64,000 bases of DNA. It comes from Fodinibius roseus (GTDB lineage Bacteria; Bacteroidota; Rhodothermia; Balneolales; Balneolaceae). The position numbers and the translations under genes are program-made. The stretch spans positions 1 through 64,000 of the forward strand of contig NZ_FQUS01000005.1 in the NCBI RefSeq assembly GCF_900129315.1. Reading direction: 5' to 3'. This document shows, one piece after another, positions 44,302-53,940 of this stretch (the stretch's first letter is position 1; each line of letters opens with the position of its first letter). Under the pieces are notes generated by a model, which did not search any database, was not told the DNA's origin, and saw only the letters and a list, made by a program, of their open reading frames with translations.

Positions 44302-45843
44302 ATGAAGCCATCGTCCAGTTCTTCTACAGAGGAAAAGGGTATATTAGCACAAAATACGCTGGTCAATGTGATGGGGCGGGGTATCCCGCTGCTCTTTGCT
44401 GTTATTGCCATACCGTTTGTTATCGATGGGCTGGGAACCGAACGTTTCGGCGTACTTACGATCGTCTGGATCGTAATCGGTTATTTCGGTCTTTTCGACA
44501 TGGGACTGGGACGGGCCACCACAAAATTTGTGGCGGACGAAGAAGCCCGGGGCGGGGAACAGCTATCGCCCATTATTTTTACTTCTGTTTTTCTATTGAT
44601 CGGCTTTGGGATCGTAGCCGGACTCCTGATTGTCGCTGCCACCCCGTACCTGGTCAACGGCCTTCTGAATATCCCCGCTGAGCTGACCGGAGAAACCCGG
44701 AAAGCATTTTATATCCTCAGTGCGTCCATTCCCCTGGTACTGGGGTCGGTAGGGGGACGGGGTGTCCTGGAGGCCCAGCAGCGCTTCACCCTGGTCAACA
44801 CGGTAAAAATACCGGCGAGCACGCTCAATTATGTCGGTCCGTTACTCATACTTCCCTTCAGCAATCAGCTACATCACGTGGTGCTGTTGCTGGTAGTCGG
44901 TCGCGGGGCCTCATTTGTCATTTACCTCTATTACAGCTGCCGGGATCAGCAGTTTTTGAAGCCATCCGAATACCCCTTTTTCCGGTGGACCAAAAAACTG
45001 TTGGGTTTTGGAGCGTGGCTGACCATCAGCAATTTCATCAGTCCTATAATGATTTATATGGATCGCTTCATACTGGGGGCCATCCTAACCATGAGTGCAG
45101 TGGCATACTACACCACCCCCTATGAGATGGTAAGTCGTCTCGGCCTCATTTCCGGCGGATTTATGGGAGTGATGTTTCCGGCTTTCAGCGTCTATTCCCT
45201 GAAGGATGAGGAGAAGCTTATCGCCCTGCAACAAAAATCAATCCGCTATTTGTTTTTGGTCCTGCTGCCACTGGTTACTTTCTTGATTTTTTCTGCTGAA
45301 CCGCTGCTCTACTACTGGCTGGGCAACGAATTTGCCGAAAACAGTACCCTCGTTCTGCAAATACTGGCGGCGGGCATGCTGATCAACTGTATGTCGATGG
45401 TACCGTCCACGCTTATACAGGCTGTAGGCCGGCCTGATATCCGGGCGAAGCTCCACATGGCCGAGCTGCCGGTATACTTGGTTATGATTTGGGTCTTTGC
45501 GCAATACATGGGCGTTGTCGGCGTAGCGCTGGCCTGGCTGCTGCGTGTTGTCATTGACGGCGGATTTCTGCTGTTTTTCTGTAATCGACTGGTGCCGTTT
45601 ATGAACCGGAATAGAGCCACGCTTTATCGTCAGTTTCTTCTGTATACTGCTGTTTTTACATTCCTTGCCGCACTATTTTACTTCATCGAAGGACGGATTA
45701 CGGTACTGGCACTCGGCGGCTTCTCTGCTTTGCTCAGTTTGTATCTTATTTGGTCGCGAACGCTTAAACAAGACGAGCGGGAGCAGGTTATCGGGCTGTA
45801 CCGGGGGATGAAGAAAAAGATTGCATCTAAAGCCGGCAGATAG
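44302..45843 (+). CDS. oligosaccharide flippase (Wzx-like)
   Basis: A 513-residue polytopic membrane protein with about 12-14 hydrophobic segments, matching the polysaccharide flippase fold of the MOP superfamily. Landmarks are the N-terminal NTLVNVMGRGIPLLFAVIAIPF, quoted in part, followed by GLGTERFGVL, and DMGLGRATTKFVA. It moves lipid-linked oligosaccharide units across the inner membrane. It lies 80 bp after the Wzz-like gene and before a glycosyltransferase and a polymerase-like gene, so the four form a Wzx/Wzy-style module. The specific glycan is unknown. Confidence 0.9.
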   Translation: MKPSSSSSTEEKGILAQNTLVNVMGRGIPLLFAVIAIPFVIDGLGTERFGVLTIVWIVIGYFGLFDMGLGRATTKFVADEEARGGEQLSPIIFTSVFLLIGFGIVAGLLIVAATPYLVNGLLNIPAELTGETRKAFYILSASIPLVLGSVGGRGVLEAQQRFTLVNTVKIPASTLNYVGPLLILPFSNQLHHVVLLLVVGRGASFVIYLYYSCRDQQFLKPSEYPFFRWTKKLLGFGAWLTISNFISPIMIYMDRFILGAILTMSAVAYYTTPYEMVSRLGLISGGFMGVMFPAFSVYSLKDEEKLIALQQKSIRYLFLVLLPLVTFLIFSAEPLLYYWLGNEFAENSTLVLQILAAGMLINCMSMVPSTLIQAVGRPDIRAKLHMAELPVYLVMIWVFAQYMGVVGVALAWLLRVVIDGGFLLFFCNRLVPFMNRNRATLYRQFLLYTAVFTFLAALFYFIEGRITVLALGGFSALLSLYLIWSRTLKQDEREQVIGLYRGMKKKIASKAGR

Positions 45844-45976
45844 GTTAATGTTCATATGAATACATCGCTTCATCACGATAACATATTGGTCATTACATGA
45901 AAAAAGTTCTTTGTGTATCTTGGTAGCTTCATATAATGGATATCTTTGCCAACGACTTCAGCTAAAAAGTGTGAGT

Positions 45977-46879
45977 ATGACTACAGCAGCAGTACCAAAA
46001 GTTTTTATTATCTTAGTCAACTGGAATGGTTGGAAAGATACGACCGAATGCCTCCGATCGCTGGAGGAGCTTGATTATGCCAACTATTCCGTTATCGTTG
46101 TGGACAACGGGTCCACCGACCGATCGGTAGAGGAGATCGAGCGACGATACCCCGATATTACACTTCTGAAAAACGATGAAAACCGTGGGTTCGCAGGAGG
46201 AAATAACACGGGGATTGAATATGCACTTGACCGGGATACCGATTATGCTTGGCTGCTTAATAACGATACGGTGGTCGACCGGCAGGCCCTTTCGCACCTG
46301 GTTGACCGGATGGAAGAAAATCCGGGGATAGGTATCTGTGGATCCAGACTTATTTACTATCACCAGCGTGATACGACTCAAGCGTGGGGCGGGGGAAGAT
46401 TTAATAAATGGATAGGAACGATCCGGAGTTTTGGCCAGAACAAACCGGTGGATTTAAAACCCAACCGGCAGGCAGTAGAGAAGAAACTGGATTACGTGGT
46501 AGGCGCCTCAATGCTGGTCTCAAGGAGGTTTATCGACAGGGTAGGGTTGTTGAGCGAAGAGTATTTTCTGTACTACGAAGAAATAGACTGGGCGATGCGC
46601 GGGGAGGGGCAGTTCAGCCTGGGTTTTGCCCCCGGCAGCATGGTCTATCACAAGGAGGGTGCTTCGACCGGGGGACAGCAGATGCAGCAGGCAGTGAGGA
46701 GCAAGCAATCCGATTATTATCAGCTGAAGAATCGGCTCAAGTTTACCTATAAGTTTTTTCCGGCCTATTTGCCCGGCGTTTATTTATCCGTTATTTATGC
46801 CATGATAAACAGGATGAGGCGTGGCCAGTGGAACAGGATACCGATGATCGCAAAACTGATGTTCACCTTTAATACATAG
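45977..46879 (+). CDS. GT2-family glycosyltransferase
   Basis: An approximately 300-residue family 2 glycosyltransferase. GT-A landmarks are FIILVNWNGWKDT at the N-terminus, VVDNGSTDRSV, GGNNTGIEYAL, LNNDTVVD (the DxD-type metal site) and YYEEIDWAMRG. The motif set resembles rhamnosyltransferases, and rfbDCB upstream supply dTDP-rhamnose, so that donor is plausible but unproven. The ATG at 45977 is preferred because the open frame before it (from 45911) is not family-like. The gene is 19 bp before the O-antigen ligase/polymerase gene. Confidence 0.9.
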   Translation: MTTAAVPKVFIILVNWNGWKDTTECLRSLEELDYANYSVIVVDNGSTDRSVEEIERRYPDITLLKNDENRGFAGGNNTGIEYALDRDTDYAWLLNNDTVVDRQALSHLVDRMEENPGIGICGSRLIYYHQRDTTQAWGGGRFNKWIGTIRSFGQNKPVDLKPNRQAVEKKLDYVVGASMLVSRRFIDRVGLLSEEYFLYYEEIDWAMRGEGQFSLGFAPGSMVYHKEGASTGGQQMQQAVRSKQSDYYQLKNRLKFTYKFFPAYLPGVYLSVIYAMINRMRRGQWNRIPMIAKLMFTFNT

Positions 46880-46898
46880 CCCGGAAGGACCTGTTACT

Positions 46899-48155
46899 GT
46901 GGACCTGCAAAAGAAATTTGTGTTGGGACTCTCACTCGTATCGTTGTACGGTACGGTAACGAACTTCGTTTATCTGAGTCCGTTGCTAACCCTTTTGGTG
47001 CCCCTGGGCCTTTATGCCGTGAACAAGGATGAGCTGGCACGACCTGTTGCCTGGCTGTACGGCTTCCTGCTTCTCTTTTTGGTCAGCGTCGTCTTATATC
47101 ACCCGCTTTCGCTCGTCGAGTTCGGTTTTTACCGGCGCGACGGCAACTTTATCATCTCCTATGCGCCCCTGCTTATTCTGCCGCTGTTTAGCTATGAATT
47201 TGAGCTGCGACAATATTTCCGGAAGTTCTACCGGTTCAGTGTTATACTGTATGGATTGTTATTCGTGTATCACCTTTTGACAACTAACTTCTTGGGAAGC
47301 ATCCATGAAATAGTTTTCAGCGGATTGTTTTATGCGCAAAACGCTGTAGGGGGATTTTTATCCATTTTGGGAGCACTGGGCTTTGCCTACTGGTATCACC
47401 GGCGGAGTAAAAAGGAGCTGTTTTGTTTTTTACTTGTTGCGATCATTCTTGTTGCGACCTATTCCCGCGGATCCATCCTGGGCTTGGCATTGGGTATCGC
47501 CGGTTGGTACTGTACCGTCACGGGTCGGACCAAGACACTTATTGGTCTTCTGATTATTCCGGTTCTCTTTACGGCTGGTAGCCTGATGATCGGTTACCCG
47601 TATTACACCGACCGGTTGGTCACGCAGGATGAAGTCACCAAGGAGATTGACAGTGATGTAGGGCAAAAGAATGCGAATGTTATGATCAGGGTGTTTTATA
47701 CCTTTCCCAGGGCTTGGTATATGTTTTTGGAGTCGCCCATCCTGGGCAGTGGCGTGGGATCTTATGACGACAGGCCGTACGATCTACAAGAGATTGTTCC
47801 ATATCTGACCTATAATGCCCAGCCCCAAAAAGCGCATACTGATGCGCATGCTCATCACTCGTATCTCCATATCCTTGCGGAACAGGGGGTAGTGGGACTG
47901 ACCCTGTTTTTGACGTTTTGGGTATCGCTTTTTTTATACCTCAAGCGGATTAAAACCCAGCCGGTGATCCGCGATTACCTGCTGATTGTTTTTTTTACCG
48001 TCACCTTTTCCTCATTTACCGCGCATCGCATTACTACACCTTCACAGATGCTGCCGTTTACCATTTCGCTTGGCCTGTTTATTATGCATAGGGAAGCTTA
48101 CAAACGGGTTAAAATCAGGGTGCTAAGTGGAGAAGAATCCGACGAGACTCTGTAG
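46899..48155 (+). CDS. O-antigen ligase/polymerase family membrane protein
   Basis: A 418-residue protein with about ten membrane segments and a large periplasmic loop typical of the Wzy_C/WaaL family, including ATYSRGSILGLALGIAGW and the conserved HAHHSYLHILAEQGVVGL segment (His and small residues that form the active site region). It either polymerises O-units or ligates polymer to lipid A core; sequence alone does not separate the two. The start is a GTG at 46899, preceded by GGAAGGA. It ends the plus-strand run of polysaccharide genes; the next gene is on the opposite strand. Confidence 0.85.
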   Translation: MDLQKKFVLGLSLVSLYGTVTNFVYLSPLLTLLVPLGLYAVNKDELARPVAWLYGFLLLFLVSVVLYHPLSLVEFGFYRRDGNFIISYAPLLILPLFSYEFELRQYFRKFYRFSVILYGLLFVYHLLTTNFLGSIHEIVFSGLFYAQNAVGGFLSILGALGFAYWYHRRSKKELFCFLLVAIILVATYSRGSILGLALGIAGWYCTVTGRTKTLIGLLIIPVLFTAGSLMIGYPYYTDRLVTQDEVTKEIDSDVGQKNANVMIRVFYTFPRAWYMFLESPILGSGVGSYDDRPYDLQEIVPYLTYNAQPQKAHTDAHAHHSYLHILAEQGVVGLTLFLTFWVSLFLYLKRIKTQPVIRDYLLIVFFTVTFSSFTAHRITTPSQMLPFTISLGLFIMHREAYKRVKIRVLSGEESDETL

Positions 48156-48306
48156 GAGGGACGGCCAGCTATAGTGTAGATGGTTTGTCTCTTGTACAAA
48201 TTATTGGACGTAAGCGGGAAAGAGATCTCCCTAAAATAATTGCTGTTGCTACTACTAACAAAGTCAAGTACTTATAAAAGGCCCGCTTTAACTGGCTTCG
48301 AAAGAT

Positions 48307-49944
48307 TCATTGCATTGACGGGTTCATATCACTAAATGGTTGGCCATTTTGCCAATCATTCCAATCAATTACGAAGCTTACACTGCTACCAGAAGCTCCA
48401 TCTTTTTGTGTGAGAGTAATAGTAGCATCTACAATATTAATTTCCGCTGTAATTTGGGCACTTGAATCATTGTTAATCGCACTTCTCATTTCATAAAGCA
48501 TCGAATTATAAGGCTCCCCATTGCTATATTGTACGTTTGTAGTATGCGAATCATAGTATACACCAACAGTGGTATTTGAAGTTGGACTATTTATAACCGC
48601 CGTTATGGCTGATTTCAAGTCTCCATTTGTTTGATGTATCCATTCCCAATCGGTACCATTACCTTCCATATATTGGGCACCGTTTGTGAGTGTATTCCAG
48701 TTTTCATAAACAGTCCCATTTACTACACCAGCATCATGGGTTCTTAAATTAGCATCAAATGTATTATTTTGTATTGTATATTCGGTAGCTGGTTGTTCAT
48801 TTTCCCCCGTACCATACCAGGTTATATTATAACCGCTTACAGTGTCTTCAAAGGTACAATTTTTAACAAGGCTATAACCGTTTCCACCAAATTGTATTCC
48901 TCCACCATGAAATATAGTTGTGTTGTTGTGAACTCCATTTTTTTGAAAAGTACAATTATGAAGTTCAAACCTATTATTTAATCCTTGACTCCATGCAGCC
49001 CAAGGCCTAACATTAGATCCTTTTTGATTGCAACGATCTATAGTACAATTATAAGCTTTTATATCTAATACACCGCCATTTTCGGGTGTTTCTGTTTGCC
49101 CTATTCCTCCTGCTGTTTTACGAAAAGTACAACTATGTAGTTCAGAACTTGCTTCATCAGAACCTTCTTGCCAAAAACCAGCACCAACCCTATTATTTTC
49201 TGAATTATTAGGGGTAAAAGTACCCACAGCAAGACAATCAATATATTTTATATTTGTTGCATTATCTGTACCAAAAAGGGTTATTGGGGAGCTTTTATTA
49301 GTAGTTGCACTTTCTGCATAAGATTTACAATTTCTAAAGGTTACGTTATAAGAATGTCCTCCGGCTAAGAATTGAGCCTTACCTGTTACTCTAACTCTTT
49401 GCCCATATACTTTACAGTTTTTAAATTCTATGTCATGGGGTGGGTTGTTACTTTCATTTGGTCCTGCTATAAGACTAACTGTAGCTGCATCATCTACCCT
49501 TATATTTTCTATCAGTCCGTTTTTTGCTCTATTAACTACCCAAATTCCACCACCGATATCAGCTTCTTTTCCATCAACTTTTAAATCATGTATGTGGAAG
49601 TTATCAGCATTTGAAACCTTCATCCAAGCTGCGCCTCCTCCCCAATCCCAATCAACGCAAGGGGGGGATGGTCTTCCAGAAACAGATTTAAATCTAATAG
49701 TTGCTGTTCCAGTTTTATTAGGATTAGTACGTAATTCAATATTATCTTTAGTTTGAAAGTACATCATATTGAATTCATAAATACCGGGGTCAAGCTGGAT
49801 AATATCTCCATTATTTAGAGAATTTCTAAACTCACATATAAATTTATATGAATTGTTTATTGCTCTACTTTCTCCACCGGTTGTCCCTTCAACAATTCCC
49901 CAACCGCCATTGGATACGGAATCTGATATTGTTATTGTAGCCAT
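48307..49944 (-). CDS. right-handed parallel beta-helix protein
   Basis: This 545-residue protein has repeated beta-helix turns: FHIHDLKVDG, GLIENIRVDDA, HDIEFKNCKVYG, YNVTFRNCKSYA, IKYIDCLAVG, SELHSCTFRKT, IKAYNCTIDRC, FELHNCTFQKN and SLVKNCTFEDT. The regular N-C-x-x/V-x-N steps form the ladder seen in pectate-lyase-like and tailspike-like proteins. There is no signal peptide; the chain begins MATITISDSVSNGGW. A substrate or receptor cannot be named. It is antisense to the polysaccharide genes, very AT-rich and stands alone, all suggesting recent acquisition. Surface display would need an unconventional route. Confidence 0.8.
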   Translation of the reverse strand: MATITISDSVSNGGWGIVEGTTGGESRAINNSYKFICEFRNSLNNGDIIQLDPGIYEFNMMYFQTKDNIELRTNPNKTGTATIRFKSVSGRPSPPCVDWDWGGGAAWMKVSNADNFHIHDLKVDGKEADIGGGIWVVNRAKNGLIENIRVDDAATVSLIAGPNESNNPPHDIEFKNCKVYGQRVRVTGKAQFLAGGHSYNVTFRNCKSYAESATTNKSSPITLFGTDNATNIKYIDCLAVGTFTPNNSENNRVGAGFWQEGSDEASSELHSCTFRKTAGGIGQTETPENGGVLDIKAYNCTIDRCNQKGSNVRPWAAWSQGLNNRFELHNCTFQKNGVHNNTTIFHGGGIQFGGNGYSLVKNCTFEDTVSGYNITWYGTGENEQPATEYTIQNNTFDANLRTHDAGVVNGTVYENWNTLTNGAQYMEGNGTDWEWIHQTNGDLKSAITAVINSPTSNTTVGVYYDSHTTNVQYSNGEPYNSMLYEMRSAINNDSSAQITAEINIVDATITLTQKDGASGSSVSFVIDWNDWQNGQPFSDMNPSMQ

Positions 49945-50490
49945 AGCATTTCCTCTTTTAACTTGATGTCGACGAGTAACTACTCAATTAGCTCTCTTCG
50001 TAAGCAATAGCAGTTCAGGATGTATTACTACTGCTAAATCCCTAGATTCTATATGTTTTTGTAACCACTCGCCTGTTATTGGTTTAGTATGCTCTTAAAC
50101 AAATAAACGTAAAGATTCTTGTTATCACTATCAAGAACGCTATATATTTCTTTATCATATGAATATTATATTTCTGTGATTAGGCCTTTATGTCCAAACA
50201 CCCGTTTTACCAACATTCTATGGAGGGTTGTTTGTAGTAATTCAAGTCTCCCTTAACAAAGGAGTCCGGCTTTATCAACGCGGAGAATTGTGTTTGCCCG
50301 GGATTAAGTTTTGCCATTCGGACGGAATAACCCATCTTGATGTTGAGATAACAGGTTGATTAGGGTTTTTAGAATTTTCTATATTCATATGTAGCGATTT
50401 CCTTTGATGGTAATAAAAGTTTTACTTTACTATGGAAATCGGAAATTATATACTGTTTAAGATTTTACAATCTATAGCAAGACGAAAATC
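49945..50490. other. AT-rich intergenic region, nothing recognised
   Basis: This divergent spacer lies between the beta-helix gene and gmhA. No frame with a recognisable protein, no RNA gene and no palindromic element is seen. It probably contains promoters for both genes. Confidence 0.5.
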
Positions 50491-51075
50491 ATGGAGAAAA
50501 AGAGTTTGAGTTTTGAAATAACGTCATTGATTCACAACCATGAAGCTACAGTAAAGCAATTATACAGCTTAGTTGATGGTCTTGCAGAAGCTTCAGAGCG
50601 CATCTCATCCTGCATAAAGGATGGCGGCAAAATTTTCTGGATGGGAAATGGTGGAAGCGCCTCGGCGTGTCAACATCTGGCAGCAGAGTTTGTGGGACGA
50701 TTTCAACAGGACCGGGCAGCTCTGCCCTCTATCGCATTGACCACCGATACGTCAATTTTAACAGCTATTTCCAATGACTATGGATTTGAGTCGGTCTTTT
50801 CCAGACAAATTGAAGCTTTATGCACGGACCGGGATATTGTAATCGGTCTATCGACCTCCGGGAAGAGTCGGAATATTATCGAAGGAATTAAAAAAGCTAA
50901 TGAGATGGGAGCACTCACGATAGGGCTAACCGGTCAGGAGTCCAGTCCTTTGGCTCAAATCGCAACCCGTTGTTTAAATATGCCCTCTCAAAATACAGCA
51001 CGCATCCAGGAAATGCATTTGTTATGCTGCCATATTATTTGTGAGATAGTGGAAAATACCATATTTGATGATTAA
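50491..51075 (+). CDS. gmhA: sedoheptulose-7-phosphate isomerase
   Basis: It converts sedoheptulose 7-phosphate to D-glycero-D-manno-heptose 7-phosphate, the first step to ADP-heptose for LPS inner core. The SIS-fold blocks GNGGSASACQHLAAEFVG, LTTDTSILTAISNDYGF and GLSTSGKSRNIIEGI are clear, and the metal-site region RIQEMHLLCCHIICE closes the chain. At 194 residues it is full length. It is 8 bp upstream of hldE on the same strand, so the two are one transcript. Confidence 0.95.
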   Translation: MEKKSLSFEITSLIHNHEATVKQLYSLVDGLAEASERISSCIKDGGKIFWMGNGGSASACQHLAAEFVGRFQQDRAALPSIALTTDTSILTAISNDYGFESVFSRQIEALCTDRDIVIGLSTSGKSRNIIEGIKKANEMGALTIGLTGQESSPLAQIATRCLNMPSQNTARIQEMHLLCCHIICEIVENTIFDD

Positions 51076-51083
51076 TTTAGTTT

Positions 51084-52550
51084 ATGTGCAAAGAACTTAA
51101 AAATATCGTTTTGCAAGAGTTTACTGACCAGCACATAGTTGTAATCGGAGACCTGATGCTTGACAAGTATTTGATGGGAAGTGTACGCAGGATTTCTCCC
51201 GAAGCACCGGTTCCTGTGATGCGACTAAGAGAGGAAAAACTTCTGCTCGGGGGATCGGGAAATGTCGCTTTAAACCTTAAGCGCCTGGGTGTTTCCGTTT
51301 CACTAATTGGTTTGGTAGGAACCGATCACAATAGTTCGATTATTAAGGATCTGTTAGAGGAACAACAGATATCCTCTGATCATCTGATTTCTTCCTCAGC
51401 AAAACCAACGATTACCAAGACCCGAATCGTAGGCGAAAAACAACAGATTGCACGGATTGACCAGGAAGAACCAAGCCCCGTTAGCAGTGATGTGCAATCA
51501 CTTCTTATAGAGAAGGTAGCCTCTCTTATTGCTTCCAGATCTGTTGATGCTATTATCATATCAGATTACGCAAAAGGATTAATTACGGATGAGGTTTGTC
51601 GATCTATCATCCGAACTGCAAAAGAAAAAAACATTCCCGTCATCGTTGATCCCAAAGGAAAGAATTTTACAAAGTATGAGAATGCTACTGTGCTGATGCC
51701 CAATGAAACTGAGTTATCAATCGCGAGCCGTGATAACTGGCAAACGGAAGAAGATTTTACGAAGATAGCAACACAGATGTATAAAGCATTACACGTCGGT
51801 TATCTTGCAGTTACGCGCGGACCTAAGGGAATAAGCCTGATTTCTGAAAATAAAAATCGTGACATTCCGACAACAGTCCGGGAGGTTTATGATGTTTCCG
51901 GAGCCGGTGATACTGCGGCTGCAGTATTGACTATAGGATTTGTTGCAGGCCTGCCCATTGACAAGGCGATTGAATTAGCAAATATAGCTGCCGGATATGT
52001 CGTAAGCAGGTGGGGGACCTATGCGGTATCGTATGCTGAATTGAGCGATGCCATTCAACGTTACGGACAGGAAAATACAAAAAGGTTCACTCTTCCTGAA
52101 CTTGAGAGTCGTGTCGCAGAGTGGAAGAATCACAACCAAACCATCGTGTTTACAAACGGCTGTTTTGATATCCTGCACCGGGGACACATCCATCTTCTTA
52201 GAGAAGCCAAAAAGGAAGGTGACAAGCTTATCGTGGCACTCAATACGGATAAATCTGTTCAACAACTGAAAGGGAAAAACAGACCTTTGAACAACTTAAA
52301 AGACCGGGTATCAGTATTGGAGGCTCTCTCCGTCGTTGATGCGATTATTGCCTTTGAAGAACAGACTCCCTTGCGGTTGATCAAACAAATAAGGCCCGAT
52401 GTGTTGGTCAAGGGTGCTGATTACAGAGAAGAGGAGATCGTCGGTGCCCGGGTCGTCACAACAGGAGGCGGCAAAGTCGTGAGGGTACCACTGGTAGAGG
52501 GAAAGAGCACGACCGGATTAATAGAACAGATAGAAAGATCACAGCAATGA
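51084..52550 (+). CDS. hldE: bifunctional heptose-7-phosphate kinase / heptose-1-phosphate adenylyltransferase
   Basis: The 488-residue protein fuses a ribokinase-type domain (about 1-330; GDLMLDKYLMG, LLGGSGNVALNL, and the catalytic VSGAGDTAAA) to a cytidylyltransferase-like domain (about 345-488; FTNGCFDILHRGHIHLL with the HxGH site, RLIKQIRPDVLVKG). It phosphorylates at C1 and, after phosphatase action, adenylylates to ADP-heptose. gmhB (phosphatase) and hldD (epimerase) are not in the window. The stop overlaps the start of the heptosyltransferase gene (ATGA). Confidence 0.96.
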   Translation: MCKELKNIVLQEFTDQHIVVIGDLMLDKYLMGSVRRISPEAPVPVMRLREEKLLLGGSGNVALNLKRLGVSVSLIGLVGTDHNSSIIKDLLEEQQISSDHLISSSAKPTITKTRIVGEKQQIARIDQEEPSPVSSDVQSLLIEKVASLIASRSVDAIIISDYAKGLITDEVCRSIIRTAKEKNIPVIVDPKGKNFTKYENATVLMPNETELSIASRDNWQTEEDFTKIATQMYKALHVGYLAVTRGPKGISLISENKNRDIPTTVREVYDVSGAGDTAAAVLTIGFVAGLPIDKAIELANIAAGYVVSRWGTYAVSYAELSDAIQRYGQENTKRFTLPELESRVAEWKNHNQTIVFTNGCFDILHRGHIHLLREAKKEGDKLIVALNTDKSVQQLKGKNRPLNNLKDRVSVLEALSVVDAIIAFEEQTPLRLIKQIRPDVLVKGADYREEEIVGARVVTTGGGKVVRVPLVEGKSTTGLIEQIERSQQ

Positions 52551-53755
52551 TTAATTTATTTCAAGAACGAGGGAATGCTTTTCTACGTCTGCTCGATCGG
52601 TATATGGGCATTCCTCTTGTGCTGCTCCTGAGCCTCTTCCGAAAGAAAAAGGATTTTGGCAGGAGGCCACAACGCCCCCAAAGCATTGTGTTTTTTAAGA
52701 TGAGTGGCATCGGAGATTCGATTCTTACCCTTCCTTTTATTCAAAAATTGCGTAACACTTATCAGGATATTGAAATTACGGTGGTCTGCGGCAAAAACAA
52801 TCAGGTCGTTTATCAAAAATTGTTGGATAAAAAGTATGTATCAAAGGTTATCAGTCTGGATCTCAGCCGGTTTATCTATGATTGGAACTATTTGAGAAAA
52901 AAGATTAAAGAGCTCAGAGGATTACGTTACGATTATTGTGTTGATTTTGAACCATGGTCCAGAATAAGTGCGTTTTTGTCGTTTCTTATGAAGGGAAATT
53001 ATAAGATTGGATTTCGAACAGAGCGACAGTACAAGCATATGCTTTTCGATCATTATGAAGTCCATCAGGACACAAAGCATGAATTCGAGAATTATAAAAT
53101 GCTTACCTCAGCCATTATCGATCAGGTGCAGGGAGTTCCGACCTATCCGGTGGCGGCACAAGATTCCTTTTATTTTAAAGATTTTATGGACAAGCATGAT
53201 ATTCAGGAGTATATAATCTTCCATCCGTGGGCTTCCGGATATAAAAATACGCTAAAAGAACTCGATAAAGGAGCGATAACCTATATCTGTAATAATTTGG
53301 CTGCTAAAGGGTATACGATTATTTTTACAGGTGGTCCTGCAGATAAGGATAAATCTGAAGCTCTTACCTCATATATCGATCGTTCTTATTCTATCGCTGG
53401 AAAAACGCATTTAAACGAAACAGCTGTTTTTCTGAAGAATGCGGATTGTGTCATAACGGTAAATACGGGAGTATTACATTTAGCGGCTGCTGTAGGTGCA
53501 AACCTGGTATCTATTAATGGCCCCACAGATATCAACCGCTGGGGTCCCCTGTGTGAACAGGCAATTAATATTAAAAGCAGTTTGCACTGTTCTCCTTGTC
53601 TCGATCTCGGGTTTGAATATAAATGTAAAGAGCATAACGTCCCTGAAGGATATTGCATGAAAAAAATAGATCTGGATGAAGTCGTAAACACAGCAGTACG
53701 TATAATTCGGGGCAGTGAGCCTGCAGACACTCAAAAAGGCTTGGAAAAACCATAA
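52547..53755 (+). CDS. ADP-heptose:LPS heptosyltransferase (GT9)
   Basis: A 402-residue GT9 glycosyltransferase that adds heptose to LPS core. The N-terminal KMSGIGDSILTLPFIQKLR block matches the family's GxGDxLxxxP motif. The acceptor/donor segment TGGPADKDKSEAL and the late TVNTGVLHLAAAVGANLVSINGPTD block are typical. The ATGA overlap with hldE couples translation. The C-terminal Cys-containing CSPCLDLGFEYKCKEH may bind metal. Which heptose (I, II or III) is added cannot be said. Confidence 0.92.
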   Translation: MINLFQERGNAFLRLLDRYMGIPLVLLLSLFRKKKDFGRRPQRPQSIVFFKMSGIGDSILTLPFIQKLRNTYQDIEITVVCGKNNQVVYQKLLDKKYVSKVISLDLSRFIYDWNYLRKKIKELRGLRYDYCVDFEPWSRISAFLSFLMKGNYKIGFRTERQYKHMLFDHYEVHQDTKHEFENYKMLTSAIIDQVQGVPTYPVAAQDSFYFKDFMDKHDIQEYIIFHPWASGYKNTLKELDKGAITYICNNLAAKGYTIIFTGGPADKDKSEALTSYIDRSYSIAGKTHLNETAVFLKNADCVITVNTGVLHLAAAVGANLVSINGPTDINRWGPLCEQAINIKSSLHCSPCLDLGFEYKCKEHNVPEGYCMKKIDLDEVVNTAVRIIRGSEPADTQKGLEKP

Positions 53756-53762
53756 CATTGGT

Positions 53763-53918
53763 CATTCTGAGCTTGTCGATCTGCGCAAGTAGCTCTTCGA
53801 GGACCTCCCCGACTTGCGCGTGGGCCAGCCCTTGCCCGTACAGGGCACTGACCATCCGGTCCGTCTCCTCTTGCTGGGCATGTAGCAGCGCTAAGACCTT
53901 GGGATAAAATCCCTCCAT
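53763..53918 (-). pseudogene. N-terminal remnant of an IS256-type transposase
   Basis: A minus-strand frame begins MEGFYPKVLALLHAQQEETD and continues RMVSALYGQGLAHAQVGEVL, which resembles the start of Mutator/IS256 transposases (the LYxxGL...EVLEEL pattern). The similarity ends after about 47 residues, where the heptosyltransferase end begins; no catalytic DDE domain is present. Its G+C is higher than its AT-rich surroundings. It looks like a truncated insertion sequence at the junction with the second sulfotransferase gene. Confidence 0.45.
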
Positions 53919-53940
53919 TGCGATCTCGCGAGTTGGGTAT

